A DNA stretch of 64,000 nucleotides, from contig NZ_JBGUAW010000001.1 of the NCBI RefSeq assembly GCF_041821045.1, positions 62,001 through 126,000 on the forward strand. The letters run 5' to 3'. This stretch comes from Thiohalorhabdus sp. Cl-TMA (GTDB taxonomy: Bacteria > Pseudomonadota > Gammaproteobacteria > Thiohalorhabdales > Thiohalorhabdaceae). A model generated the notes under the pieces. It was not told the DNA's origin. It searched no databases and was given only the letters and a program-made list of their open reading frames with translations. This document shows positions 17,985 to 26,564 of the stretch, piece by piece. Each line of letters begins with the position of its first letter. Position 1 is the stretch's first letter. The position numbers and the translations under genes were made by a program.

Positions 17985-19183
17985 CGGGCCCGCACCATGG
18001 TGGACAGCAGGGTGGGACTGGCGATGGCGCCGAGAAAGCGGCGATCGCCCTCCACCACAGGCAGGGGGAGGTCGGTGTAGGAGAGCTGACGCAGGACCTC
18101 CGCCAGGGAGGTGTCGCTCTTGGCGGCGCCGAGCCCCAGGAAGGCCTCCTCCAGGAGTCCCCCTGCCCGGCCGGCCACCCGCTCCAGGGAATAGAGGGAG
18201 ACGGCGTCCACGTACCGCCCCTCGGGATCGAGAATGAAGGCGTGGGTACGCCCGTACTCGCGGAGGTGGCGGATCAAGGTGGCCTTGTCCATGGTCCCGT
18301 CCCGGGGCTGGCGGAAGGTGACCTGGTCCTTGCGGGCCAGATCGCCGGCCCGGAATATGTGGCCCACGTCCACCCCCCTGAAGAAGGATCGGACGTAGTC
18401 ATCCGCCGGGTCGTTCAGGATCTCCCCCGGCGTGCCCACCTGCAGGATACGGCCTCCCTCCATGATGGCGATGCGGTGGCCGATGCGCAGCGCCTCATCC
18501 AGATCGTGGGAGATGAACACCACGGTGCGCGTGCTCTCCCGCTGCAGACGGAGCAGCTCGTCCTGCATCTCGCGTCGGATCAGGGGGTCGAGGGCGGAGA
18601 AGGCCTCGTCCATGAGCATGAGGGAGGGATCCACGGCCAGGGCCCGGGCCAGACCCACCCGCTGCTGCATGCCGCCGGAAAGCTCGTCGGGATAAATGTC
18701 CGCGTAGGGGGCCAGCCCCACCTGCTCCAGGGCGGCCTGTGCCCGCTCATGGCGCGCCGCCTTGGCCTCCCCGGCGATATCCAGGCCGAATTCGGCGTTC
18801 TCCCGGACGCTTAGATGGGGCAGCAGGGCGAAGGACTGAAAGACCATGCTCATCTCCCGGCGACGCAGGGCGATGAGCGCGGCGGCGTCCATGGCGGTCA
18901 CGTCCGTGCCGTGGATGCGGACGGTGCCGCTGGTAGGCTCGATGAGCCGGTTCAGGAGGCGCAGGAGGGTGGACTTCCCGGAGCCGGATAGCCCCATGAT
19001 GACGAAGACCTCGCCCGCGTAGATGGTGAAGGAGGCGTCGCGCACGCCGACGGTCAGGCCGGTGCGCTCAAAAATGGCGGATTTGTCGTACCCCTGGTCG
19101 AGGAGCTCAAGGGCGAGCTCGGGGTGGTCTCCGAAGACCTTGTAGAGGTGCTCTACTTCGACTAGGGGCTGGACACTAGGCAT
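17981..19183 (-). CDS. proV: Glycine betaine ABC transporter ATP-binding protein
   Basis: 400 aa. Walker A GLSGSGKST (64-72), signature LSGGMQQR (168-175), Walker B LMLMDE (188-193), and the H-loop in VVFISHDLDEALRIG. The N-terminal 50 residues carry the ProV/OpuAA-specific extension (YKVFGDHPELALELLDQG and SAIFERTGLTVGVRDASF). The C-terminal 130 residues fit a tandem CBS module, which in OpuA senses ionic strength or c-di-AMP. First gene of the operon. Import of compatible solutes under osmotic stress is the established role. Confidence 0.96.
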   Translation of the reverse strand: MPSVQPLVEVEHLYKVFGDHPELALELLDQGYDKSAIFERTGLTVGVRDASFTIYAGEVFVIMGLSGSGKSTLLRLLNRLIEPTSGTVRIHGTDVTAMDAAALIALRRREMSMVFQSFALLPHLSVRENAEFGLDIAGEAKAARHERAQAALEQVGLAPYADIYPDELSGGMQQRVGLARALAVDPSLMLMDEAFSALDPLIRREMQDELLRLQRESTRTVVFISHDLDEALRIGHRIAIMEGGRILQVGTPGEILNDPADDYVRSFFRGVDVGHIFRAGDLARKDQVTFRQPRDGTMDKATLIRHLREYGRTHAFILDPEGRYVDAVSLYSLERVAGRAGGLLEEAFLGLGAAKSDTSLAEVLRQLSYTDLPLPVVEGDRRFLGAIASPTLLSTMVRAR

Positions 19184-19846
19184 TGGCGAAGGGACACCTC
19201 ATGGCGTGGGGTCCCGGGACTGCCGTACGGGGCGCGAAGGTTTGGGAACACCGTAGAGCGGCGGCAAGCGGACCGTCAATTTGGGGTTTGCCAGAGGGAG
19301 GGTTCGTCAGAGGGTTTAGTTTTCAAAGGGGATATTCTAATTTTCGGTATATATGGGCGTTTACGGGGAAATGCAGGCCCGGATAATCAGGATGCATTTG
19401 ATAACCGCTATTGCTCCCCTTTTTAATACGAAAAGGCTTATGGAGCTTGTTGAGAAAGAATAGCCGGTGATCGTCAGTTACTGTCGGGTAGAGCGGCGAA
19501 TAGGCAGACAGAGTCCGGATGGTACTTGCAGGGATATTATCACTAACCGTCATTTTTTCGGGTTAGGACTTCCCTGTCGTAAAAAGTTCTTTCTGTTTAA
19601 GGAAACCTCCGATAAACTAAGGTCCACTGCAGATCTCCCCGTTGGGAGGGGGCTTCCCCTGCGGGTCGACCTGCCTTTTTTGGCCCCGAATTTTTTTGCC
19701 CCAAGAGGATTCCTGACATTTCCTGTGGATTTTCAGCAAACCGGCATGCATTCCCGGGACAAGACAGCTCACCGCGGCAATCCTCCCCCCCAAGATATCG
19801 TACGGCAGACGGCCCCGGACGGGCATGGAGCCGGCGCAGACACGGA
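19184..19846. other. 663-bp AT-richer divergent spacer, no convincing gene
   Basis: The base composition is clearly lower in GC than the flanks between about 19310 and 19700 (runs such as ATTCTAATTTTCGGTATATATG and TTTTTTTGCC). Open frames here have no recognisable protein character. One 127-codon frame (19467-19850) ends in an ATGA overlap with the next gene but its translation looks non-coding. The stretch must hold the promoters for proV (leftward) and for the polysaccharide operon (rightward). I see no tRNA and could not fit a known riboswitch. Confidence 0.6.
19398..19427 (+). promoter_or_regulatory. Candidate promoter of the polysaccharide operon
   Basis: TTGATA (19398-19403), 18 bp, TTTAAT (19422-19427): each hexamer matches the sigma-70 consensus at 5 of 6 positions. 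If used, it would give a 5' leader of about 410 bases before the first gene at 19847. The AT-rich background raises the odds of a chance match. Confidence 0.35.
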
Positions 19847-21112
19847 ATGAATGTCGGCCCTTTGCCGGGTCTAAAGGGAGCGCTCTTTTTCGGGCTGCTC
19901 AGCTTTTCCTGGGCAGCACAAGCGGCCACGCAGGGCGGAAATACGCAGGCCCTTGCCGAGCCGCTGGCCTGGAAAGAGGATGCCTCCCGCGATACCGCCT
20001 TTTTCTCCATTGCAAGTCTCGGCCATGAAAAAGGATTCCGCTTTGACGGGGCCTCCACCGTCCATGCGCATACCTTCATGTTCCCGGCGCCCCGGGATAC
20101 GGAAGTAGGTAGCGTCCGGTTCCGGCTTGTTTACCGGTCCTCGGTACTGCTCAACCATTTGGCCAATCTCCGGGTTGAGGTGGAAGGCCAACCGGTGGAG
20201 AGCCGGTCCCTGGAGCGGGATGGGGGACTGCATTCTCTTGTGGTGCCCGTGGACCGGAGGGCCTTGGACGATGGCCGAGTGGAGGTAACCGTCCAGGCGG
20301 CCATTCCGGTAAGCGAGGATCGCTGCCTGGATGAGCGTCTGGCCGCCAGCTTTTTCCACATGCTTCCGGAAAGCGGGCTGGCGCTGCGCCATATCCGCCG
20401 CCCGGGCTCTCTGCGTGATGCCTGGAAGCTATTACCTTCCCGAGTAACCGTTAGTCTCCCCCCGAAGGAGGCGATGTCGCCGGAAATTTTCACCGCCGCG
20501 TGGGCGACCCTGGACCTGCTCCATCGGCGGGGGCGCAAAGTGCGCATCGCCCGACTTCCGGCACTGGGAGATATAGTCCTCGGCGACCGGAGCTTCCTGG
20601 CAAAAGCGCTGGCAAAGCGTTATCCCGAAACGGTGGAAAATCCTCGGGAGCGTGCCGAGCAAGCACTGCCTTCCCGGGAAAGGAACCTGTTCCTGGTCCA
20701 GGATGCGCAGGCGAAGGCTGGTTTCATCGCCGTCAGCGCGCCCTACGAGACCCGGCCTCTCTATCTCTTGGCGAAAAAGTGGCAGCCACTGGCCGCCGGC
20801 GACCGGTACAACCTCCGGCCTTTGGACTACCCGGCGAGCCATGCCGCCAGGCCGGTGGGTGATGCCAGGGGCGGGTCCTACTCCCTGCCGCTGGAGGAAC
20901 TGGGATTTGACACCAGCTCCCGGTTCATTGGCTCCCGGGCCGGGTGGGAAGCCGTCGTCACTCCTGGCGACCTTCCGCCCCGAACCCGGCCTGATCGGCT
21001 CAGCTTCAAGGTCATCGTCCCGGTTGGTGTGGGCGAGCAGGGCTATGAGGCGTACGTCTACCTCAACGACGTCCTCCTTCGGGCCAAGCGGCTTCGGGAT
21101 TCCGGGCGATAG
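19847..21112 (+). CDS. BcsB-like periplasmic polysaccharide synthase subunit, N-terminal part (ends at in-frame amber)
   Basis: 421 aa with a signal peptide (ALFFGLLSFSWAAQA). The body is beta-rich with BcsB-like features: FRFDGASTVHAHTFMFPAP, an early jelly-roll strand series (VRFRLVYRSSVLLNHLANLRV) and a cysteine-bearing segment, SEDRCLDERLAASFFHML, followed by a flavodoxin-like part. BcsB holds the nascent glucan in the periplasm and docks on BcsA; here the partner is the GT2 encoded 0.85 kb downstream. Translation stops at a TAG (21110-21112), but the same frame continues with clearly related sequence, so this is about 60 percent of a 708-codon gene. Confidence 0.78.
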   Translation: MNVGPLPGLKGALFFGLLSFSWAAQAATQGGNTQALAEPLAWKEDASRDTAFFSIASLGHEKGFRFDGASTVHAHTFMFPAPRDTEVGSVRFRLVYRSSVLLNHLANLRVEVEGQPVESRSLERDGGLHSLVVPVDRRALDDGRVEVTVQAAIPVSEDRCLDERLAASFFHMLPESGLALRHIRRPGSLRDAWKLLPSRVTVSLPPKEAMSPEIFTAAWATLDLLHRRGRKVRIARLPALGDIVLGDRSFLAKALAKRYPETVENPRERAEQALPSRERNLFLVQDAQAKAGFIAVSAPYETRPLYLLAKKWQPLAAGDRYNLRPLDYPASHAARPVGDARGGSYSLPLEELGFDTSSRFIGSRAGWEAVVTPGDLPPRTRPDRLSFKVIVPVGVGEQGYEAYVYLNDVLLRAKRLRDSGR

Positions 21113-21124
21113 CAGGAAATCACG

Positions 21125-21973
21125 GTGTCCCTTCCGCCGGAGTATCAGGCTCAGGTCAACGAATTGCGGGTAGTGATCCAGCGGGAGGGTACGGAGGGGG
21201 CATGCCTCGGGGCCGCGAAGGCCTTTCCCATCCAGGTTGCGCCGGACAGTCACCTAGTCGTGCGGAAGGACGATTCCCTTCCCGTGCAGTTCGGCGACCT
21301 GCCCCGCTATCTTTCCGGCGGTTTCGAAGTGCTCCTCGCTGAAGAGCTCCTGGATTCGGAGGACGGCTTGCTCCTGTTGGCCCGGTTATCCGCCGATTTG
21401 TCCCTGCCAGTGGATTTCCGGCGGGTGCGCTTCCTCGAGGAAAGCCAGCCCTTGCGGCCACGGGGACCCTTCCTGGCGCTCGGCCGGTTCGAGGCCGGTG
21501 GGCTCCAAGTCCCGGTGCGATTCGACAAGGGCTCTATACGGGTGGTGGACGACCACGGCAGTACCTTGCTGGACGCGAAGACCCTTCCTCGGTTGACGGT
21601 GGCCCAGCTGGCTCGAACGCAGCAAGGCGCGCGTGGCCTCTGGGTGCGCACGGCCAGCGGGGAGCGGCTGCCGCCTCCGGATGACTTCAAGCTGTCGGAA
21701 GACGATGTGGCCTTCGCGGACCGCTCCGGAGTCCTGCTGACCCTGGATAGCGGGGCTCCTTCCCAAGCCCGGGTCCATTACCCTGGGGTGACCAGCTGGC
21801 TGGGCCACCTCGGGGCCAACCGTTTCTGGATTCTTGCGCTGGGGTGGCTCGGGCTTACGCTCCTGGTTCTCTATCTTTACCGCAAGATCCGGCAGCACGA
21901 TCCGGATAGGAAGCGAGGGGACGGGACTGGCTTCACGAGTGACCCGGGAGCCCCGGGAAATGGCCATGGATGA
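21125..21973 (+). CDS. BcsB-like subunit, C-terminal part downstream of the amber codon
   Basis: This is in the same frame as 19847-21112 and separated only by TAG plus four codons; a GTG at 21125 could serve as restart. It continues the beta-sandwich region (SLPPEYQAQVNELRVVIQREG) and ends with a membrane anchor (FWILALGWLGLTLLVLYLY) and basic tail, exactly where BcsB has its C-terminal helix that packs on BcsA. Without readthrough or a restart the periplasmic part would lose its anchor. Whether it is a pseudogene, a split gene or a sequencing error cannot be decided here. Its end overlaps the GT2 start. Confidence 0.7.
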   Translation: MSLPPEYQAQVNELRVVIQREGTEGACLGAAKAFPIQVAPDSHLVVRKDDSLPVQFGDLPRYLSGGFEVLLAEELLDSEDGLLLLARLSADLSLPVDFRRVRFLEESQPLRPRGPFLALGRFEAGGLQVPVRFDKGSIRVVDDHGSTLLDAKTLPRLTVAQLARTQQGARGLWVRTASGERLPPPDDFKLSEDDVAFADRSGVLLTLDSGAPSQARVHYPGVTSWLGHLGANRFWILALGWLGLTLLVLYLYRKIRQHDPDRKRGDGTGFTSDPGAPGNGHG

Positions 21974-24020
21974 AGCCTTCGAGGCCAAGGCCGGCGCCCC
22001 GGCCGTTCCCTCTGGCCCCGAACCGGACGGGCCCATCGGTACGCACCTTGTCCGGGAAGGGTGGATTAGCCCGGAACAGCTAGAGAAAGCCGTTGCCATC
22101 CAACAGCGGCGCGGGGGTCGCCTCGGGGATATCCTGGTCGCGGAGGGATGGATCGATCGTTTCGTGGGCAGTGGGCAGATGGGAGATCGCCTGATTGAGC
22201 GTGGTCTCCTGACCCCCCAGCAGCTTGAGGCGGCCTTGGCCCTCCAGCGGCGCTGGGGAACGCGCCTGGGAGATGTTCTGCTTGCCCAAGGCTGGGTGCG
22301 TCCCTACGCCTTTTATTCGGTGCTGGCCGAACATTTCGGCCGTCCGTTCGTGGACTTCGACCAGTCCCCTCCGGACCCCTCCCTATGGCGCGAGGAGGAC
22401 CTTACGACTTACACGGAGCTCCTAGTGCTCCCGTGGGGGCGCTCCAAGGGCGGCATCCTGACCTTTGCCGTGGCGGACCCGGATCCCGAAGCCCTGCAAT
22501 GGGTGCGGGAGCGCGCCGGGGAGCCGGTGGATTTCGTGATCACCTCTAAATTCGACATTATCTGGCAGGTGCAGCGTCATTCCGAGGACTACCTCAGCGA
22601 CTACGCGGTCAATGAGCTCTTCAACCGGGATCCGGTGCATTCGGCCCGCCGAGTTTTCACTAAGGCCCAGATCGCGGGGATCTATACCACGGCTTCCCTG
22701 GCGTTGGTTTCGTTAGCGGTTTGGCCCATAACCACGCTACTGGTCTTCAATGCCGGTTTGGCTTTCTTCCTACTCATCAACTTCGGCTTGCGGGTGCTCT
22801 TTACGTGGGTGGGTAGCGAAGCCGAGATCGACATCAAGGTCACCGGCGAGGAGGTGGCGGCTCTCGCCAATGCCGATCTTCCCACCTACACCGTGCTCGT
22901 CCCCATGTACAACGAACCGGAGGTGCTGCCGCTCATCGTCGATGCATTGCGCAAGATGGATTACCCCCTCTCCAAGCTGGACGTAAAGCTGGTCCTGGAG
23001 GAGGGCGATGAGGTGACCATCAGCGCGGCCAAGGAAATGGGGCTGGAAGGGATTTTTGAGATCATCCGGGTGCCGCCATCCCTTCCCAAGACCAAGCCCA
23101 AGGCCTGCAACTACGCCCTGGCCTTTGCGCGGGGAGACCTGGTGACCATTTACGATGCCGAGGACCAGCCCGAGCCGGATCAGATGAAACGGGCCGTACT
23201 GGCCTTCCGAAAATCCCGGCCAGGGACGGCGGTGATCCAGGCGCGCCTGAACTATTTCAACAGGGAGCAGAACTGGCTGACCCGGCTATTCACCCTCGAA
23301 TACTCCCTATGGTTTGATTTTTACCTGCCGGCCTTGGAAGCTCTGCACATTCCCATACCCCTGGGGGGTACCTCGAACCATTTCGATATGCATATCCTGC
23401 GCAGTGTGCAGGCGTGGGACCCCTACAACGTCACCGAGGACGCCGACCTCGGAGTGCGCTTTACCCAGCTGGACTACCATGTGGGCGTGGTGAACTCCAC
23501 CACCTACGAGGAAGCCAACAGCCGCCTCGGCAACTGGATCCGCCAGCGCTCGCGCTGGATCAAGGGCTATATGCAGACCTACCTGGTACACATGCGGCGT
23601 CCGCTGCACCTGTATCGGACTCTGGGCCACACGGGCTTCTGGGGGTTCCAATTCTTCATAGGCGGCTCGGTCCTCAATGCCCTACTCGCGCCCGTGCTCT
23701 ACCTGATGTTCGCTTGGTGGCTGATCACGCATGGCAGGGCACTGGATCCCCTGTTCCCGGCGCATATCCTTAATATTAGTTTGTTCAATCTGCTCATCGG
23801 TAACGGGTTCCTGATCTACCTGTCCATGGTCAGCGTGTTCAAGCGCCACCTCTATCGGCTCATTCCCTACGCCCTGACCGCCCCCGCCTATTGGCTGCTC
23901 CAGTCGGTGGCTGCTTATAAGGCCCTCTGGCAGCTTATTCACAAGCCATTCTTCTGGGAGAAGACCGCCCACGGACTTACCGGTGCATCGGGGGAGATGG
24001 GCAAGGAAGGGAAGGCATGA
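21960..24020 (+). CDS. Cellulose-synthase-like GT2 glycosyltransferase with N-terminal MshEN repeats
   Basis: 686 aa from the ATG at 21960 (ATG 21966 is also possible). Residues 20-120 hold two tandem MshEN-type units (IGTHLVREGWISPEQLEKAV with RLGDILVAEG; MGDRLIERGLLTPQQLEAAL with RLGDVLLAQG), the family that binds c-di-GMP. Membrane helices near 240-285 precede the GT2 domain with VLVPMYNEP (about 315), DAED (about 398), TED (about 491) and QRSRW (about 530), i.e. the D, DxD, TED and QxxRW set of processive synthases. C-terminal helices (560-665) would form the translocation channel. This resembles NfrB-type enzymes, but with the MshEN part at the other end. The sugar is unknown. Confidence 0.9.
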   Translation: MAMDEAFEAKAGAPAVPSGPEPDGPIGTHLVREGWISPEQLEKAVAIQQRRGGRLGDILVAEGWIDRFVGSGQMGDRLIERGLLTPQQLEAALALQRRWGTRLGDVLLAQGWVRPYAFYSVLAEHFGRPFVDFDQSPPDPSLWREEDLTTYTELLVLPWGRSKGGILTFAVADPDPEALQWVRERAGEPVDFVITSKFDIIWQVQRHSEDYLSDYAVNELFNRDPVHSARRVFTKAQIAGIYTTASLALVSLAVWPITTLLVFNAGLAFFLLINFGLRVLFTWVGSEAEIDIKVTGEEVAALANADLPTYTVLVPMYNEPEVLPLIVDALRKMDYPLSKLDVKLVLEEGDEVTISAAKEMGLEGIFEIIRVPPSLPKTKPKACNYALAFARGDLVTIYDAEDQPEPDQMKRAVLAFRKSRPGTAVIQARLNYFNREQNWLTRLFTLEYSLWFDFYLPALEALHIPIPLGGTSNHFDMHILRSVQAWDPYNVTEDADLGVRFTQLDYHVGVVNSTTYEEANSRLGNWIRQRSRWIKGYMQTYLVHMRRPLHLYRTLGHTGFWGFQFFIGGSVLNALLAPVLYLMFAWWLITHGRALDPLFPAHILNISLFNLLIGNGFLIYLSMVSVFKRHLYRLIPYALTAPAYWLLQSVAAYKALWQLIHKPFFWEKTAHGLTGASGEMGKEGKA

Positions 24021-25501
24021 CCCAGCCCACGCGGCTGGGCTTCAACCTTTTGTTTTTCGGAATCGCCGCGGTGGCGCTGGGTGGTCTGGCCTGGTTTCTC
24101 CAGCAGAATCATTTCGTCAACGACATGGCCTTGCGCCGGTGGGCGACGCTGCTCGAGGTGCTCGACAGCCCGCGTATCCGCCCTGAGTACCTGGGGCTCC
24201 TCTATCCCCACGGGACTTTTTTGGCCTTGGCGCCCTTCCACTACCTGGGGCCTCTGGATTCCGCAATGGCACCCACCCTGGTTTCGGTCCTGTTCGGTGC
24301 GGGGCTTTTGGCCTTGTGGAGTCATCACCTGCAGAGAGCGGGACAGCCGCCCGTCTTCCGCATACTCCTGGTGGGGCTGGTGGTTCTGCACCCCGCCTTC
24401 CTGTGGGGAGCCACCAGCGGTTCCATGGGAGCCATCAGCCTGGGCTGCTTCTACCTGCTCTATACAGCGGCCTTGCGCTTGATAATTCGGGATGACATCC
24501 ATTCATTCATCGTTTTCGGGGTGCTCCTGGCGGCCTTCTTCTTCGTAGAGGGGGCGTCCCTCTACCTTTCTTTGGCCCTGGTACCCCTTTTGCCTCTGTT
24601 GGCACCCCGCCACATATTGATGAGCGCCCCGTTGAGCACCTTCGTCATCCTCGCCACGCCCCTACTGGTGGTGGCGTTCGGCTGGTTCTACTACAACTGG
24701 CTGTTCTTCGGTACGCCCTTGGCCTTTCTTCAGGAGGCCCACACCCAGCTCCAGGGGAGTGCCGTGGAGGCGCTGCCGTGGCTACGGATTTATGGGGACC
24801 AATGTCTGTTGCCGGGACTGTGGACATTGGGCCTTACCTTGGCGGCCTTTCCCGCTATGGTCCTGTTGCTGGGCGGTCTTCGGCAGGATTCACAGCGGCT
24901 GGTTACCGCTCTGGTGCTGCTTTTCCATCCCGTGGTGGCCGTTTGTCTGGCCACCGAGGACCGGTTCCTGCGCCACCCCTTGGAGCTGGTGGCCTTGGTG
25001 CTTGCCGGCATCATGGCGGAGCTGGCCTACCTGGGGCCGCGTCCGGCCAGGGCGCGCCAAGGGGTCGTCGCCCTGCTGGCCCTGGGCCTGTTCGGGGGTT
25101 GGGCCGGATTTCTCCTCTACCCCACTCCGACCATGGAGGCGTGGCGGGGGGCTTTCCTGAAACCGGTTACAGCCCCGGACCATGCCGGGGAGATCGCCCT
25201 GGGCCGTTGGCTGGGCCGGCATCGAGGCCCGACCCTGCTGGACGATGCGAGCGGGTACCGGGCCATCGCCGCGCGGGGGGACGCTCGGGGTCTTATCGTC
25301 CCTTTCGAAGACCGCTTCCAGATTGAGCTCCGGCTGCGGCAGCCCACGGTCGAGCAGGTGGCGCTTCCTGATCCGGATTCCATGGTCGGACTCGGGGACG
25401 CCCTCAACCGCCGTTGGCCGGATTTCTACCAAAATGGGAAACCGGGGTATCGCTTAGTTTACGATTACGGCGGCTGGCGCGTCTGGAAGCGGGATGCGTA
25501 A
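24017..25501 (+). CDS. Polytopic membrane protein of the polysaccharide operon
   Basis: 494 aa with about ten to eleven hydrophobic helices (NLLFFGIAAVALGGLAWFL, LLVGLVVLHPAFLWG, FIVFGVLLAAFFFVEGASLYL, LATPLLVVAFGWFYYNWLFFG and more) and a soluble C-terminal domain from about residue 370. An early acidic/aromatic loop (LDSPRIRPEYLGLLYPHG) and the helix pattern recall lipid-linked-sugar glycosyltransferases of the GT-C fold, but I see no diagnostic motif. It overlaps the GT2 gene (ATGA) and the hydrolase gene by 8 bp, so it is part of the same unit. The function is unassigned. Confidence 0.8.
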   Translation: MTQPTRLGFNLLFFGIAAVALGGLAWFLQQNHFVNDMALRRWATLLEVLDSPRIRPEYLGLLYPHGTFLALAPFHYLGPLDSAMAPTLVSVLFGAGLLALWSHHLQRAGQPPVFRILLVGLVVLHPAFLWGATSGSMGAISLGCFYLLYTAALRLIIRDDIHSFIVFGVLLAAFFFVEGASLYLSLALVPLLPLLAPRHILMSAPLSTFVILATPLLVVAFGWFYYNWLFFGTPLAFLQEAHTQLQGSAVEALPWLRIYGDQCLLPGLWTLGLTLAAFPAMVLLLGGLRQDSQRLVTALVLLFHPVVAVCLATEDRFLRHPLELVALVLAGIMAELAYLGPRPARARQGVVALLALGLFGGWAGFLLYPTPTMEAWRGAFLKPVTAPDHAGEIALGRWLGRHRGPTLLDDASGYRAIAARGDARGLIVPFEDRFQIELRLRQPTVEQVALPDPDSMVGLGDALNRRWPDFYQNGKPGYRLVYDYGGWRVWKRDA

Positions 25502-26564
25502 AACCCCGATCCTGATCGGTGGGCTTGTGGTCGCGGGAATGGCCGCATTGACGGGCCTCTGGCTGAGCGGATTCAGCGGCCAGCGGTTCGAGGCCAATGA
25601 GCCCGCTTGGGGGTTCAACCTGCTTCAAAGCCGGGAATCCTCTTTTGCGGAGGAGCCGGCGAGGGCTGCATTGCGGCGGCTCGCGGAGCTCGGTGCCGAC
25701 CATGTGGCAGTGGTCACCTTCCTGGAGCAGGCCGCTCCGGACGCAGCGGAACCAAGCCGTGGCGGACAGGTCACCGACGAGCAGCTCGTCGCCGCCTTGC
25801 GGGCCGCCCATGCGGCCGGCCTGGAAACCCTGGTCAAGCCGCAGCTTCTGGTGCCTGGGTCCTGGGCCGGTGAGATCGATCCGCCATCCCGGAAAAGGTG
25901 GTTCGGGGCCTATGGGGACCATCTCCTGCGCTATGCCCGCATCGCGGAACGGGAGGGCGCGGAGGCCCTGGTCATCGGCACCGAGCTGACCAAGCTGGGC
26001 GGGGCGGAAGAATGGAAAGGGGTGATCGCGGCAGTTCGCCGGGAGTACAGCGGCAAGCTGACGTATGCGGCCCACAACGCCGAAGGCGTGGAAGCCTTCG
26101 CCCATTGGGAGTGGCTAGATGCCGTTGGCATGACCCTCTATCCATCCCTGGGCCAAACCGCCCGGCCACCGGCAGTGCGCGCACACATGACGAAAGCCCT
26201 CGACCGGGTGGAGGCGGCGGTGACCGGCCTGGACCTTCCCGTCTGGGTCCTGGAGATCGGCCATCCCTCGGCAACCGGCTCCCTGCCCCGGCCCTGGGAT
26301 TGGCGTCGACTCGCTGGCCCAGGCGTGGAGCCCAACCCCGGTCTCCAGGCCATGGTGCTTCAGGAGTGGATCGGGGTCTTACGCGAGCGGCCCACCCTGG
26401 CAGATAACCGGGTTGCCCGGGCAACCTTCTGGAGCTGGTATGGGACCCTAGAGGCCGGTGGTTACGGGGATACAGGTTTCACAGTGCAGAACAAGCCCGC
26501 CCAGGTGGTCCTGCAATGCCATTGGCGCGGTTGCTGCCGGGAAGGCACGGGCGCCGAACAATGA
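25494..26564 (+). CDS. Membrane-anchored GH113-like TIM-barrel glycoside hydrolase
   Basis: 356 aa with an N-terminal signal anchor (ILIGGLVVAGMAALTGLWL). The barrel starts AWGFNLLQSRESSF, and E164 in IGTELTKLGG and E254 in WVLEIGHPSA sit at the ends of strands 4 and 7, as in GH113 (beta-mannanase type, clan GH-A) where they act as acid/base and nucleophile. TLYPSL and TFWSWYGT are further barrel-rim motifs. Many polysaccharide synthase operons include a periplasmic hydrolase that trims polymer; that role is inferred here. It overlaps the neighbouring genes at both ends. Confidence 0.8.
   Translation: MRKTPILIGGLVVAGMAALTGLWLSGFSGQRFEANEPAWGFNLLQSRESSFAEEPARAALRRLAELGADHVAVVTFLEQAAPDAAEPSRGGQVTDEQLVAALRAAHAAGLETLVKPQLLVPGSWAGEIDPPSRKRWFGAYGDHLLRYARIAEREGAEALVIGTELTKLGGAEEWKGVIAAVRREYSGKLTYAAHNAEGVEAFAHWEWLDAVGMTLYPSLGQTARPPAVRAHMTKALDRVEAAVTGLDLPVWVLEIGHPSATGSLPRPWDWRRLAGPGVEPNPGLQAMVLQEWIGVLRERPTLADNRVARATFWSWYGTLEAGGYGDTGFTVQNKPAQVVLQCHWRGCCREGTGAEQ

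Noticed and set aside
15936-18080. 714-codon plus-strand open frame opposite proX/proW
   Set aside because: Shadow frame rich in Gly, His and Gln; the minus strand encodes intact ProX and ProW.
19184-19846. Possible c-di-GMP riboswitch in the leader of the polysaccharide operon
   Set aside because: I looked for GEMM-type conserved segments and could not place them; a covariance search would be needed.
19467-19850. 127-codon frame with an ATGA overlap to the BcsB-like gene
   Set aside because: The overlap is attractive, but the translation has no signal, domain or coding-like composition, and it lies in the AT-rich spacer.
21110-21112. Amber codon read as pyrrolysine
   Set aside because: No pyrrolysine biosynthesis or tRNA gene is visible, and BcsB-like proteins have no known need for it; mutation, readthrough or sequence error is simpler.
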